From: Elephas maximus indicus
Taxonomy: Eukaryota > Chordata > Mammalia > Proboscidea > Elephantidae
Length of the DNA stretch: 64,000 bases
NCBI RefSeq assembly: GCF_024166365.1
Contig: NC_064819.1
Coordinates: 153,518,293 to 153,582,292, forward strand
Direction: 5' to 3'
Shown: piece by piece, positions 46,901 through 58,033 of the stretch
Layout of the letters: each line of letters starts with the position of its first letter
Position numbering within the stretch: the stretch's first letter is position 1
Program-made: the position numbers and the translations under genes
Notes under the pieces: model-generated
Seen by the model: the letters and a program-made list of their open reading frames with translations, nothing else
The model's database searches: none
Told to the model about the DNA's origin: nothing

Positions 46901-47177
46901 CTGTTAGAAACTACTTTGCTATTATTAGAAGTGGAACCCCCTCACTAGTATGTTTTTGAGAGTAATTTTTTTAAATGAAAGTAAGGTTTCAATGTTTTAA
47001 GTCTGAGGTAATAGCATCATGAATCTATGTACCGAGTATTCTTGTTTATAAGAATGTAGGAAAACTTTTATTTTTTGGGCAAAAGAGAAAGTCTTTTCAT
47101 GGGCCTTTGAAGTAGAAATGTAAACATTTCTCTAAGTGTATAAAGTCAGTTTTAACTAGTCTTTGCTCTTCTTGCAG

Positions 47178-47243
47178 CTTCTCCTCTTAATAATGACGAA
47201 GGCTCTTTGGACATATATGCTGGGTTGGACAGTGCTGTTTCTG
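47178..47243 (+). CDS. CASP8AP2: CASP8AP2 exon 3
   Basis: Acceptor CTTCTTGCAG and donor G|GTAGGT bound 66 bases, phase 1 in and out. With the split codon they give residues 19-41, [19 protein letters not shown] and on to D41. The human protein, as I recall it, has one more residue (Lys) after ASPL. This acidic segment precedes the histone-cleavage-complex recruiting motif. In the other forward frame the exon is also open and strongly hydrophobic (see finding). Confidence 0.96.
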
Positions 47244-47878
47244 GTAGGTAGATTCTATAAAACAGTTTCATTATGTTTGATTGGACTATTCTAAGTGTAT
47301 ACTATAAGTTACTCTTGGAATAACTTATAGCTTCTGAACAGTTTGCCCATTCTTTGAAGAGATTGAAAATCTTACGCTTAAGTATTTTCTTGCCCAAAGC
47401 TTGACCAGTAAAACAAATTCGCCCAGGTTTGTTATTCATCTAGGTCTCAGATTTAATAGGACTGTGTGCAAAATATTTTGTAACATTGAAATATAACCAA
47501 TGATGGGGTTTATACTATATTACTGCTCATACTGTCGTAGGTTACATGATACTATAAAGTTTGAAAAGGGTAGTTACTATAAATATTTTCAAACGAATCA
47601 GTGAGATTGTGATGTGTAGAGTCTAATGACCTATCTAAGTTAGAAACCCTTTTCGAAATCAAATCTTTCAAAGCTTTGAATAAACGTAATTCTCACATCC
47701 ATCTGGTTTGTTGACACAAATATTTTAGGTAAACTGGTCTTCCAACTCATCTATGAAATCAATATAGATTTGGATAAAATACTGGAGGTGGAGGAATACA
47801 TAACCCTTTGAGATGGACACAGCATCAAAAAGCATAAAAGGCTTTAATGTAAGGTTTTTTTTTGTTTATTTGTTTTAG
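47244..47878 (+). other. CASP8AP2: CASP8AP2 intron 3
   Basis: Short unique intron without recognised repeats. A perfect 10-bp hairpin (CTATAAGTTA / TAACTTATAG, 47302-47330, 9-base loop) lies about 60 bases after the donor. Confidence 0.85.
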
Positions 47879-47979
47879 ACATTGCTTCCAAATCCTGTGT
47901 ACCATCCAGAAATTGTTTGGATTTATATGAAGAGATCCTGACTGAAGAAGGAACTGCAAAGGAGGCAACATATAATGAT
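47879..47979 (+). CDS. CASP8AP2: CASP8AP2 exon 4 (LDLY motif)
   Basis: Acceptor TTTGTTTTAG, donor GTATAT; phase 1 in, 0 out. It encodes residues 41-74, including [16 protein letters not shown]. The LDLY tetrapeptide (about residues 54-57 here) is known in FLASH as the element that, together with LSM11, recruits CPSF73, symplekin and partners for histone pre-mRNA cleavage. The motif is intact, so the processing function is expected to be conserved. Confidence 0.96.
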
Positions 47980-48447
47980 GTATATATCTGCTTACTGGAC
48001 ATTGTGTTTTTAAGAACTAACTCTTAGCCTGAAAGAATATTTAAGTCAGTTTCCGCCTTCAGATCTTCTTTTTAAAAGTGTTTTCTAAACGCTTGTCACA
48101 ATTTCATTGATTAAATTTAAATGCGTTAATATATAAAATCTCAACAGGCAATCAGTGTGATATGTTTTAATCTGTTCATGATTTGTACTCAGTTATATTG
48201 TGTGTTGCATAATGTCCTGAGGCTTAAATCAGACAAATTTTTTTCTACTTTATTTGAATTTTAAAGATTGGAGATTGAATGAATGTGAAACTAAACAAAA
48301 TATGTTATTAAATAGGTCCAACTTTAAAAACCAGTAATCTTACTCAGTACCTGTTTGGACTAGTGGACCTCATCTACTTTTAGTGGAATGATGTGCTAAG
48401 AAAATAATTTAGAATGATGATTAAGTTAATCCTTTTATGTTTTACAG
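47980..48447 (+). other. CASP8AP2: CASP8AP2 intron 4
   Basis: Unique A/T-rich sequence; no repeat recognised. Confidence 0.85.
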
Positions 48448-48522
48448 TTGCAAGTAGAATATGAAAAATGTCAGCTGCAAATGAAAGAACTGACGAGAAA
48501 GTATAAGGAAATACAGACACAG
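48448..48522 (+). CDS. CASP8AP2: CASP8AP2 exon 5 (coiled coil, first half)
   Basis: Acceptor TATGTTTTACAG, donor CAG|GTGGGA; 75 bases, phase 0 on both sides, residues 75-99. The sequence LQVEYEKCQLQMKELTRKY is a heptad-type helix. It belongs to the dimerising coiled coil of the FLASH N-terminal region that contacts LSM11. Confidence 0.96.
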
Positions 48523-49387
48523 GTGGGATTATAACTTTCAAAATGAAAATTTAATAAAAAATTTTTGTAATAAATACAAATTAAAATATCAAAACATTGG
48601 TAGTTTATATGGAAAGTTTTATTACTAAATGAAATAGCAAATATGGCAAAACGTGCCTTATTTCTTGAGTTGATGAAATTGATATAGGAAAACTGCTTGC
48701 TTTGTTAAATGACATTGACATAAAAATTTTTTTAGACTTAGACCATTAACAATTAAATAATAGATAATTTATCGGGTTGATGACAAGTGTTTCAAAAGAG
48801 AATAATTTGAGAACTAAAGATTTAGAAAGGCCTTTGGGGAAAAAAATGACAATGCCTTCACAGTTTTTGCCACAGTGACTCTTTTTGTGATTATGCTGCA
48901 AAAATTCGGAATATCATGACCTGCTGTGATTGATTTTTGTTTTTTGGTAAGATTGTTTCTGTCCCTCCTCATGCCCCCAAAGAATCAGTCAGCCCTACAT
49001 TCATTCTTTCTTCATCTGAGAATTAGCACACTGTTGGAAGTTTAACTTAAGTTGTTAGATATAATAAAGTTTTGCCATTTTTATTTTGAAGCTAATGAGT
49101 TGGGTGAAATTATTTTTCCTGCTGCTTATTTTTTAAAATTTGATCCCTGTTTGAAGTGGTTTTACTTGAATGGCCTTTATTTGATGCCAGTTAGCTTCTC
49201 TGAAATTCAACTTTCCCATCTGTAGAATGGGGATAATTGTACTTTTAACGGGGCTTTTTTGAGAATTATAGAAGATAAAATGTGTGAGGCCTCACATTAG
49301 TTAGCATTCGATAGTTATTAACTATAATAGTTGTAGTGTTAACAATTCTCTAGATACCTACTTTATTAATATTGTGTGATGCTTTAG
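48523..49387 (+). other. CASP8AP2: CASP8AP2 intron 5
   Basis: Mostly unique; an old MIR lies at about 49185-49325 (TTTCCCATCTGTAGAATGGGG). Confidence 0.85.
49185..49325 (+). repeat. MIR SINE
   Basis: ACTTTCCCATCTGTAGAATG, GGGGATAATTGTAC, GAGAATTATAGAAGATAAAATG follow the MIR consensus order. Confidence 0.8.
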
Positions 49388-49503
49388 AATTTCAGCTTAA
49401 AAAGTGAAAATCAGTCTCTTAAGAAGAATATTTCAGCACTTATCAAAACTGCCAGGGTGGAAATAAACCGAAAGGATGAAGAAATCAATAATCTTCACCA
49501 AAG
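49388..49503 (+). CDS. CASP8AP2: CASP8AP2 exon 6 (coiled coil, second half)
   Basis: Acceptor GATGCTTTAG, donor AG|GTATAA; 116 bases, phase 0 in, 2 out, residues 100-138. It completes the N-terminal helix with [20 protein letters not shown] and [15 protein letters not shown]. Together with exons 2-5 this forms the compact, best-conserved module of FLASH. Confidence 0.96.
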
Positions 49504-49630
49504 GTATAATTGAGGGGTACAGATCTGTTTATAAATTGCATAGGTGTTGGTATGTGGAATATACTTAACCTTGATTGGAAGAAAATGAAAACCATGCGTT
49601 TTATTAAATATTTAAGATTTTACTGTGAGT

Positions 49631-49963
49631 AGGAGTCCTGGGGAAACCCTGGTGGTGTAGCGGTTAAGGGCTGCGGCTGCAAACCAAAGGGTTGGCAGTT
49701 AGAATCTGCCAGACACTCCTTGGAAACTCTATGGGACAGTTCTCCTCTGTGCTGTAGGGTCGCTATGAGTTGGAATCGACTCAATGGCACTGGGTTTGTT
49801 TTGTTTTTTTTTGGAGGAGTCCTGGTTGCACAGTGGTTAAAAGCTTGGCTGCTAACCAAAAGGTCAGCAGTTCGAATCCACCAGTCACTCCTTGGAAACC
49901 CTATGGGGCAGCTCTACTCTGTCCTGTAGGGTCACTATGAGTTGGAATCAATAGCAATGGGTA
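49631..49963 (+). repeat. AfroSINE interrupted near its start by another AfroSINE
   Basis: The older copy begins AGGAGTCCTGG at 49631 and continues at 49826. The younger copy occupies 49642-49814. AGGAGTCCTGG is repeated exactly at 49631-49641 and 49815-49825, so it is the target-site duplication of the younger insertion. Confidence 0.92.
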
Positions 49964-50305
49964 GTGACTAACATTCTAGTGGTAAATTATAATGATGTAT
50001 GTATGACATTAATAACCGTGCCACATACCTTTCTGAATATATTCAGTTTCCTAACACAGTGGAATTTTGCTGTAGTACTCTCTACCCCTGAAAAGATGAT
50101 AGTGTATATGTTATGGGTTCTTGGTCTGTACCAAGAGTATTAAAATGTCAAGAGAGTATCTGTGTTCATTTCCCTTATTCTCATAGAGAAATCTTAAGCT
50201 ATAAATAGTTAAATTGTATATTTTCCCTCTCACATGGATTTTCTCCATTAATTTCTCTCTCTCCTTTTTTTTTTTTTGGTTGTGGGTTTTATATATATAT
50301 GAATA

Positions 50306-51555
50306 TGTATGATTTTTTTTCTTTTATTGTGTTCTATAAGTACGAGTTTACAGTGCAAGTTAGTTTCTCATTAAAAAATTTATACACAAATTGTTTTGTG
50401 ACATTGATTACAATCCATGCAATGTCTCAGCATTCCCACCCTTTCCACCCATGTTCCCCTTGTCTGTTTGTCTGGTTTTCTTGTCCCTTCCTGCCTTCTC
50501 ATCTTTGCTTTTGGGCGTGTGTTGCCTGTTTGGCCTCATACTTGGCTGAACTAAGAAGCACGTTCCTCATGTTGTGTTTGTTTTATAGGCTTGTTTAATC
50601 TTGGGCTGAAAGGTGAACTTCGGAATGGCTTCAGTTCTGAGTTAGCAGGGTTTCTGCGGGCCATAGTGTCAGAAATCAACCATTTCTCTCTGTCTCTACC
50701 ATCGCCGCCGCTCGAGTTCCATCATCTCTCATCTGAACTGGCAGTAATCTTTGTGCTGCATCAACTGTTGCCCTCTCCAGCCTCTGGTTTGTCTCTTCTC
50801 CAGTCTCCGTCAGACCAGCAAGACTGGTCTTTTTAGTGAATTTGAATTTTGTTCTACATTTTTCTCCTGCTCTGTCTAGGATCCTCTATTGTGATCCCTG
50901 TCAGAGCAGTCAATGGTGGTAACTGGGTACCATCTAGTCCTTCTGGGCTCAGACTGGTGGAGGCCGTGGTTCATGTGGTCCATTAGGACTTTGGACTGGT
51001 ATTTTCCTTCTGTCTTTGGTTTTCTTCATTCTCTTTTGTTCTAGATGGGATGGGACCAATAGATGTTTCTTAGATGGCTGGTCACAAGCTTTTAAGATCC
51101 TCACCAAAGTAGGATGTAAAACATTTTCTTTATGAACTACGTTATGCCAGTTGACTTAGAAGCTGCCCGAGACCATGGTCCCCAGCCCTTAGTTCCAGTA
51201 GTTCGGTCCTTCAGGGTGTTTGGATGTGTCTAGGAAGCTTCTGTGACTTTGCTTTGTTCCAGTTGTGATCACTTGCTGTATATCGTGTGTTGTCTTTTCT
51301 TTCACCAAAGTTGTCTAAAAACTAACCAGTTAATGATTTCCCTCCTTTTCCCTCCCTTTCCTCTTAACCATCAAAGTTTTTTTTTTCTTCTTTGTGTAAA
51401 CCTTTTCTTGTGTTTTTATAATGGTGGTCTCATATGATATTTGTCCTTTCGCTATTGACTTATTTCCCTCAACATAATACCCTCCAGATTCATCCATGTT
51501 GTGAGATGTTTCACAGATTGATCATTGTCTTTATCATTGTGTCATATTCTACTGT
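50306..51555 (-). mobile_element. 5'-truncated L1 containing a 126-bp L2-derived insert
   Basis: Complement of the L1 3' UTR from the T-rich start to the ORF2 end (ATCCATGTTGTGAGATGTTTC at 51490). At 50673-50798 the 3' UTR is interrupted by sequence that matches 52356-52481 (see finding). Confidence 0.88.
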
Positions 51556-51579
51556 GGGCTGTATTTTGCTCAGCAAATT

Positions 51580-52562
51580 TCATGTCTCCTCCTCTTCCTA
51601 ACCAAACCTTATAGATGTTGTTTAAACTTGTCATCTCCGTTCCCTTTCTTTCCACTCACTCTTGAACCCATTCCAATTTGACTTTTGCCTCTATTGGTCC
51701 ACCAGAACTGCTGTAACCAATCAATAGTGACTGCCACTAAATCCATCAAATGGTTTTGACTTCTCATTTTAACTTGTCCTGGCATAGTATTTGTCACGGT
51801 TGACCCTCCATTCTTGAGATATTCTTTCCCTTTGGCTTTCATGATGTAGCGATTCTTAGTTTTATTTCTGACTTTTATACTTGGCTGTTTTAAGTTGGTG
51901 TTCCTTAAAGCTCCAACCTAGGTCCTTTCTCTTCCTGTATCAGTAATTTCTTTTGAGGTAATTTCACTCATGCTAAGTCAGTTCCATTATATGTGGATAA
52001 CTACTTGACATCTCTACAGTAGAGGTCTTAAAGGTTTCTCAGAGTCACCTCATCCAAAACAGAGTTTATAATCAGACCTCTTCCATCATTCCTTAGCTTA
52101 GTGTATTGCCCGTTGTTTATTTAGTTAGTGCAAACTTAGAGATATAGAAGTAGAGTGACCATTTACTTCATCTCCCAAACCAGGACACTTTTGAGAGTAG
52201 AAGGGGGCGCTATTAATAATTACACTGAGATTGTTTAGTAGACTGGGGCACACAGTTGCCCTATTGTCATTGACATCCTTGACCACCCCTCTGATCATCA
52301 CTCAGATACAGTTCATCACCGTGTCTTGCTGGTTTTTATGTCTTTATGATCTTTCAAATCAACCATTTCTCTTTGTCTTTACCATCACTGCTGCTTGAGT
52401 CCCATCACCTCCCATCTGGACTGGCAGTATTCTTTGTGCTGCATCCACTCTTGCCCTCTCCAGCCCCTGGTTTGTCTCTTCCTAATATTACAGCCACAGG
52501 ACACCTTTTCAAAGCACAGTCTGGATATCCACTGTCACAAACACCACCTCATCCCGCTCTTG
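51580..52562 (+). repeat. L2 LINE
   Basis: The right part (about 52345-52560, CTGGACTGGCAGTATTC, ACCTTTTCAAAGCACAGTCTGG) follows L2 order; the left part is divergent and less certain. Confidence 0.55.
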
Positions 52563-52686
52563 CTTTCTTATTTATTTTATTGTGCTTTAGATGAAAGTTT
52601 ACAAGTCAAGGTAATGTCTCATACAAAAATTTATGAACATTGTTCTGTGACATTAGTTCCAATCCCCACCATGTCCCACTCCTGCC
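52563..52686 (-). repeat. very short L1 3' end inside L2
   Basis: TTTATTGTGCTTTAGATGAAAG to CCCCACCATGTCCCACTCC is the terminal ~120 bases of L1 in complement. Confidence 0.85.
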
Positions 52687-53225
52687 TTTTTGATTAAAAT
52701 ACCTCAGTGGCTTCTCATTGTTCTTAGGGAAAAGACTGTAAATCTTAACTTGACCCACAAAGACCTTCACAGTATGGTTCTAAACAACTTTTCAAGCCTT
52801 CCCTTCAGTACTATGTTTTCTGGAACTGGCACAGCTGACACAGCTCTGGCATTCTTTCAGTTGCCTGGATGTACCACATGCCCTGCCTTTGCCTGGGCTG
52901 TTTCCGTGGCTTTGAATGTACCTCTCCTTTACTTGCTAAATACCTGCTTGTCTTTCAGGTCTCAGCTTAAACGTGCTTTTCACAGTATATTCTAAACATG
53001 TATATTTTCCTTGACTATGTCAAATCTCTTTCTTAGCTGCATGTACACTTGTAAATTTTCTAATCATGAAAGGGGTTGTTTGATTAGTGTCTTTCTCTTC
53101 CATTAAACTGTAAGCTTCATGGGAGCAAGGACCATGTCTGTGTGTCTTCACCGTTGTATCAAGCACATACCAGTGTCTGGCACATGATATATACTCAGTA
53201 AATGATTGAAGAGCGGATGAAAGTG
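52687..53225 (+). repeat. L2 LINE, 3' end
   Basis: AAATACCTCAGTGGCTTCTC, AGACCTTCACAGTATGG, TTTCAGGTCTCAGCTTAAACG, GGACCATGTCTGTGTGTC and CTCAGTAAATGATTGAA are the conserved L2 3' phrases in order. Confidence 0.88.
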
Positions 53226-53310
53226 ATCCCATGGTGTGGGTTACATGGCATTATAGGGCAAGATTCCACTTCAAGTCTTTTAAAAATAAAGACGGTTGTG
53301 TGCACTTAGT

Positions 53311-53507
53311 AGGAGTCTTGGTGGTGCGGTGGTTAATCGCTTGGCTGCTAACTGAAAGGTCAGCAGTTTGAACCCACCAGCTGCTCCACGGGACAAAGAC
53401 GTGGCAGTCTGCTTCCATAAATACTTACAGCGTTGGAAACCCTATGGGGCAGTTCTACTCTGTCCTGTAGGGTCACTATGAGTTGCGATTGACTCATGGG
53501 CAATAGG
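53311..53507 (+). repeat. AfroSINE, long variant
   Basis: Full copy with an extra ~45-base segment between B-box region and core (GACAAAGACGTGGCAGTCTG, TTCCATAAATACTTACAGC). This probably represents the older subfamily. Confidence 0.92.
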
Positions 53508-54077
53508 GGCATTTACTAGCCTAAATCATTTCCCCCCAGTGTAGCTAGTGTCAGTTTGGTTCCTGGATTGGTGAGAACATTTTTTTATTTATATAGTGTT
53601 TTGTATTTTTATTTATATATAAAGTGTTTTTGGGGAGGGGAATGAGGTTCATACAGTGTGAAAACAGAAACTGGGTGAGTAAATAATGGAGGTATGTCAT
53701 TTGATTATTTGACATGGTTATACGTTATCTAATGTTTTGTCAAATAGTTATACTTTTTTATTGCGAGCTCTATCTAATATTCTTATAGTAAATATTTATC
53801 ATTTGGTTAAAGCCAAATGATTTATTAAAAATCATTAATAGAAATATTAGAAATAATATTAATATAAGGTGAAAATGTGTGGAAAATTTAAGAGTGTAAA
53901 TTCTGGAAAATGACTAGTGTGAAGGTATATTTTAAATTTTTGATGGCAATATTTTATTTAGTATGGGACTATACTAAATATGTGTTATGAGCTCTGTGGA
54001 CTAGAACCTTATCTTAGGAGCTTACAGTTTAATAAATATGATGCACATTACACATACAAGTTCTTATTGAATATGAG

Positions 54078-55060
54078 TCCTTTCTTGGATAAATGTATTG
54101 GAATATCTTCTCCCATTCTTTTTCACTCTGTTTATCTTTTGATGAACAGAAGTTCTTAATTTTAGTGAAAATTTCATTTATTAGGGCTTTTTGTTTCCAC
54201 CTTTCCCCAGTTATCTCAAAGTTATCTTTTAATAGTTGGTCGTTTAAGTCAGGATCCGTATATGGTCCACCAATTGCCTTAGGTTATGTGTCTCGTAAGT
54301 CTCCTTTTGTTCTATAACCAAGCTCCATTTACTTCCTCTCCAACTTTTTGTTCTTTAATGCCAATGATTTGTTGCAAAAATCAGGTCATTTGTCCAGTAG
54401 AGTGTCCCACTCTGTGAATTTTGCTGGTTGTTTCCTTGTGTCATTTGACTTGTTCCCCTCTCCCAGGTATTTTCTTGTAAACTGGTAGTTAGAACTAGAG
54501 GCTTGATTAGATTTAGGTTTGTGTGTTTGTGTTTTTTAAAGATAAAAGCATTTCATAGCTGATGCTGTGTTCATAGTGCATTTCATCTTGAGGGACATGT
54601 CTGATTGACTATAAACTCCTTAAAAAAAATTTAACATTAAAATGATATGCTTGTATACACCTCTGTGTACATGTGTTTCTCTAGAGTAATAGAGGTAGAA
54701 TTGCCAGATTAAAAGGTATGTGCTTTTAAAATTTTGTTATCCACTGGCAAATTATTCTCCAGAAATGTTGTTCCTGTTCATATCCTCACCAACAGTCATG
54801 ACAGTTTGTTTTCTCATACCTTGCTCTGTACTGAATAGTAAAAATCTTTTATAAGTCTGAAGAAAAACATTATTTTAAAATTTTGACTTCTCTAATTACT
54901 TGTGCAGTTAAGCATCATTTCATATATTTGACGGTTTGTATATATATTTGTTTTTCTGGGAATCGCCTTTTCATAGTCTTTGTTCATTTTTCAGTTGGGT
55001 TGTCTTCGTATTGTGACAGTTAGTCCTTTGTTGTAAGATAGTGCAAATTTTTTTTTTAGT
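54078..55060 (-). repeat. old L1 ORF2/3' fragments
   Basis: TTTTGATGAACAGAAGTTCTTAATTTTAG (54138 onwards) and GTTGTAAGATAGTGC near 55030 are complements of old L1 ORF2; the part 54260-54560 belongs to another old repeat I cannot name. Confidence 0.55.
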
Positions 55061-55164
55061 CTATCACTTAGAAATGAAACTGAAAATTTGTCTTAGATTA
55101 TCCACAAATAAATAATTGTTAGTTATAGTCAAATTTTAAAGACTTTTTCTTTTATTTTACATTG

Positions 55165-56835
55165 TCTGGGTTTTTTGTTTTTTAATATTTTATTGTGTTT
55201 TAGGTGAACGTTTACACAGCAAATTATGTTCCTATTTAACAATTTTTATACAGAGCGTTCCATTATATTGGTTATATTTTTTACAATGTGTCAGCATTCC
55301 CATTATTTCCATTCTGTTCTGTTTTCATTGATGAGCTTTTCTGCCTCTCCTTGCCTTCTCATCTTTGCTTTTGGGTAAATGTTGACCATTTGTTTTCATA
55401 TCGTTGTTTGTTTAAGGGAGCGCATTACTCATGGGTGATATTGTTTATTTTATAAGCCAAATCTATTATTTGACTGAAAGGTGACCTTTGAGTATGGCTT
55501 CATTTCCAAGTTCAAAGGGTATCTTAGGGCAGTAGTCTCAGGGGTTCCTCTAGTCTGTATAAGTCCAGTTAAGTCTGGTCTGTTTTAGGAATTTGAATTT
55601 TGTTGTACGTTTTTCTCCCATTTTATCTGGGACCTTCTATTGTGTCCCTGGTTGGAACGATTGGTAGTGGAAGCTGAGTACCATGTGGTTCTTCTGGTCT
55701 CAGGCTAGAAGAGGCCGTGGTTTGTGTGGGCTGTTAGTTCCGTGGATTAGCTTCTTCCCTGAGCCTTTGATTATTACCTTTATTCGCATTTTCTCCAGAC
55801 AAGTAGAGAACAATAGCTGTATCTTAGATGGCTGCTTGAAGGCTTTTAAGACCCCAGATGCTACTCACCAAACTAGGATATAGAACATTATCTTTATGAA
55901 CTATGTTATGCCAGTTGACTGAGTTGTCCCACAAGACTATTGTCCTAAGCCTTTTAACCCAGTAAACCAATGCCGTGGGGTGTTTGGATATGTCTAGGAA
56001 GTCTTCATAACTGTGCCCCCATGTGCTTTATAATATATGTGAATACATATGCAGCACATACAAGCATCCATACATGCACATGCATGTACTCATATATGCC
56101 TTCCTGTACACATGTATGCATACATGTATACCTATGTAATGCCACTCATATTTTTTGGTTTTTATTACTGTTGTTGCAAAGTTGTTTATGTTACAGCATT
56201 TACCAAAATTGTCCCTTATTCTTGTGTACTTCTTAGTGTCTTCATTTGCTTTGGTCAAGTTGGGTAGACTTCACCCATATTGGGTATTGCCTTTCCTGTC
56301 ACCTAAAATAACAAGTGTCTACTATATAGAAAGTGATTCCCCCTTCTGCCTTCCATCACTGGTAACCATCAGAGAACATTGATTTCTGTGTGTTTATCTA
56401 TTCTTAACTTTTTATAAAAGTGAGATCATACAATATTTGTCCTTTTGTGTTGACTTATTTCATCCAGCATAATGTCCTCCAGATTGATCTGTATTATGTT
56501 TTGCAGACTGTTCATTATTCTATATAGTTGAATAGGGTTCCATGTATGTATGTACTACAATTTGTTTATCCATTCACCCATCGTTGGGCACTTATTTCCA
56601 TCTTTTTGCTATTGTGAATAATGCTGCAATGAACATAGGTGTGTATATGTCTACACGTGTCACCTAGGAGTGAGGTTGCTGGATCATAAAGTATTTCTAT
56701 TTCTAGCTTTTTGAGGAAGCACCATACCGTTTTCCATAGTTGTTGTACCATTTTACAGTTCTGCCAGCAGTGCATAAGAGTTCCAGTCCCTCTACAACCT
56801 CACCAGCATTTGCTGTTTTCTGTTTTTTTTTTTAA
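55165..56835 (-). repeat. 5'-truncated L1, older copy
   Basis: Complement of the L1 3' UTR from TTTATTGTGTTTTAGGTG to the ORF2 end; the frame at 56775-56566 reads [20 protein letters not shown]. More diverged than the copies at 25373 or 45137. Confidence 0.85.
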
Positions 56836-58033
56836 TCTGAGGTATTTTTTTTTTAAAGTACTTTCTGGATCTTTCCATTTTCCTCTTTTTCCTTTTTAAG
56901 TATTGAAAAGTAATTATATCTCTGAACCAGCAACTATTTCTTGCTTGTTCTTTTCCTCTAATTTGTAGGTAATTAGAAGAAAGTAGTAATTTCTCAATAC
57001 TTTAGCATTCTGTCCAGTAAAATGAACTTAAAACTGGAAAAAATATATGCAGTATAGAATTAGTTACATCTGTTTGCATGGTGGCTTCTGTTCAGGTATG
57101 GTCTTAACATGTAAAACAATTTAGATTCTGGGATGGTTATGCCTAGTGTCTTTATTGTACTGTACCAATACCAGTAGGGTTTTAATTATAGCATTAATTA
57201 AAATTACCAGTAAAGTACCAGTCATATTACACCTTAATTTTGTCTGACTGAAGTAGGTTTTATTATGAGGTAAACTTAATATATTTTTTAGAAGTTTCTT
57301 CAGCTTGTTTATATAAATTTGCTTCTAAGACTATTTCATTTTCTTTGGGTTTTTTTAAATTTTGGAATTCTCTTTGTGTTTAATTTGTAATAGGTTTAAG
57401 GGAAATTCAGGGAAGTTATGGAAATTTAGAAAGATGTTGATATTTATATTTTTAAAACAGTAAATACATACCATTTCCCTAGAAGAGAATCACGAATCAA
57501 TATTCCTATTCCTTTTTGCACAGTATGCACCACTGTGAAATGGTTATTGCTTTGGCTTACCGGGGGATTGTACGTGAAACAGACAACTAGAATGAGGAGT
57601 TATGTACAGTTCTACCTCGATTATCTCTGTTGTCCAGCAAGACATCACTTTTACTTGTTTCAGTTGGGCTAGAGTGACTGAGGATGAGAAAGTAATGTAG
57701 TCACTCGCTCTAGAAGAAGTGAATATGTGGTTAGTTTGGGAGCTGTGTGCTTATGGTAAAGGAAGTCTATTAGGCAAATGCTTGGACAGAACTGAAAGGT
57801 CTTCCAGACTTCTTTGACTCAAAGCAAGTGAAAAAGAGTTTCTCGTTTGGAAAACTGGCCCACTTAGCTGAAAGTTGGTAAATCACTTACTATGTATTGC
57901 TTTATACAAAGTAAAATTGGTTTTGCTAAAATTTGTGCATGCCCCCAAATTTTAAAGTATGTCACATGTGAATAAAATTTGGAATATTATTATATACTAA
58001 CTGTTGGATTTTTGTAATTTTGTTTCTCAATAG

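Larger units (their letters stand above)
43546..47177 (+). other. CASP8AP2: CASP8AP2 intron 2
   Basis: Old L1 sequence at about 44640-45119 (AAACTTACAGAAAAGTTGCAAG) and 45900-46900, two younger L1 3' ends (listed), and a CA microsatellite near 44806. From 43546 to 44640 and after 46900 I recognise nothing. Confidence 0.8.
49504..58033 (+). other. CASP8AP2: CASP8AP2 intron 6
   Basis: 8.5 kb with AfroSINEs, L1 and L2 copies (listed). The right part, about 56840-58033, looks unique. 53510-54077 is A/T-rich without a recognised repeat. Confidence 0.85.

Noticed and set aside
53785-53830. Hairpin ATCATTTGG / CCAAATGAT
   Set aside because: Only 9 bp in very A/T-rich sequence; expected by chance.
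56040-56145. CATA/TGCA-rich stretch with several overlapping frames
   Set aside because: Degenerate microsatellite within an L1; frames are low-complexity artefacts.
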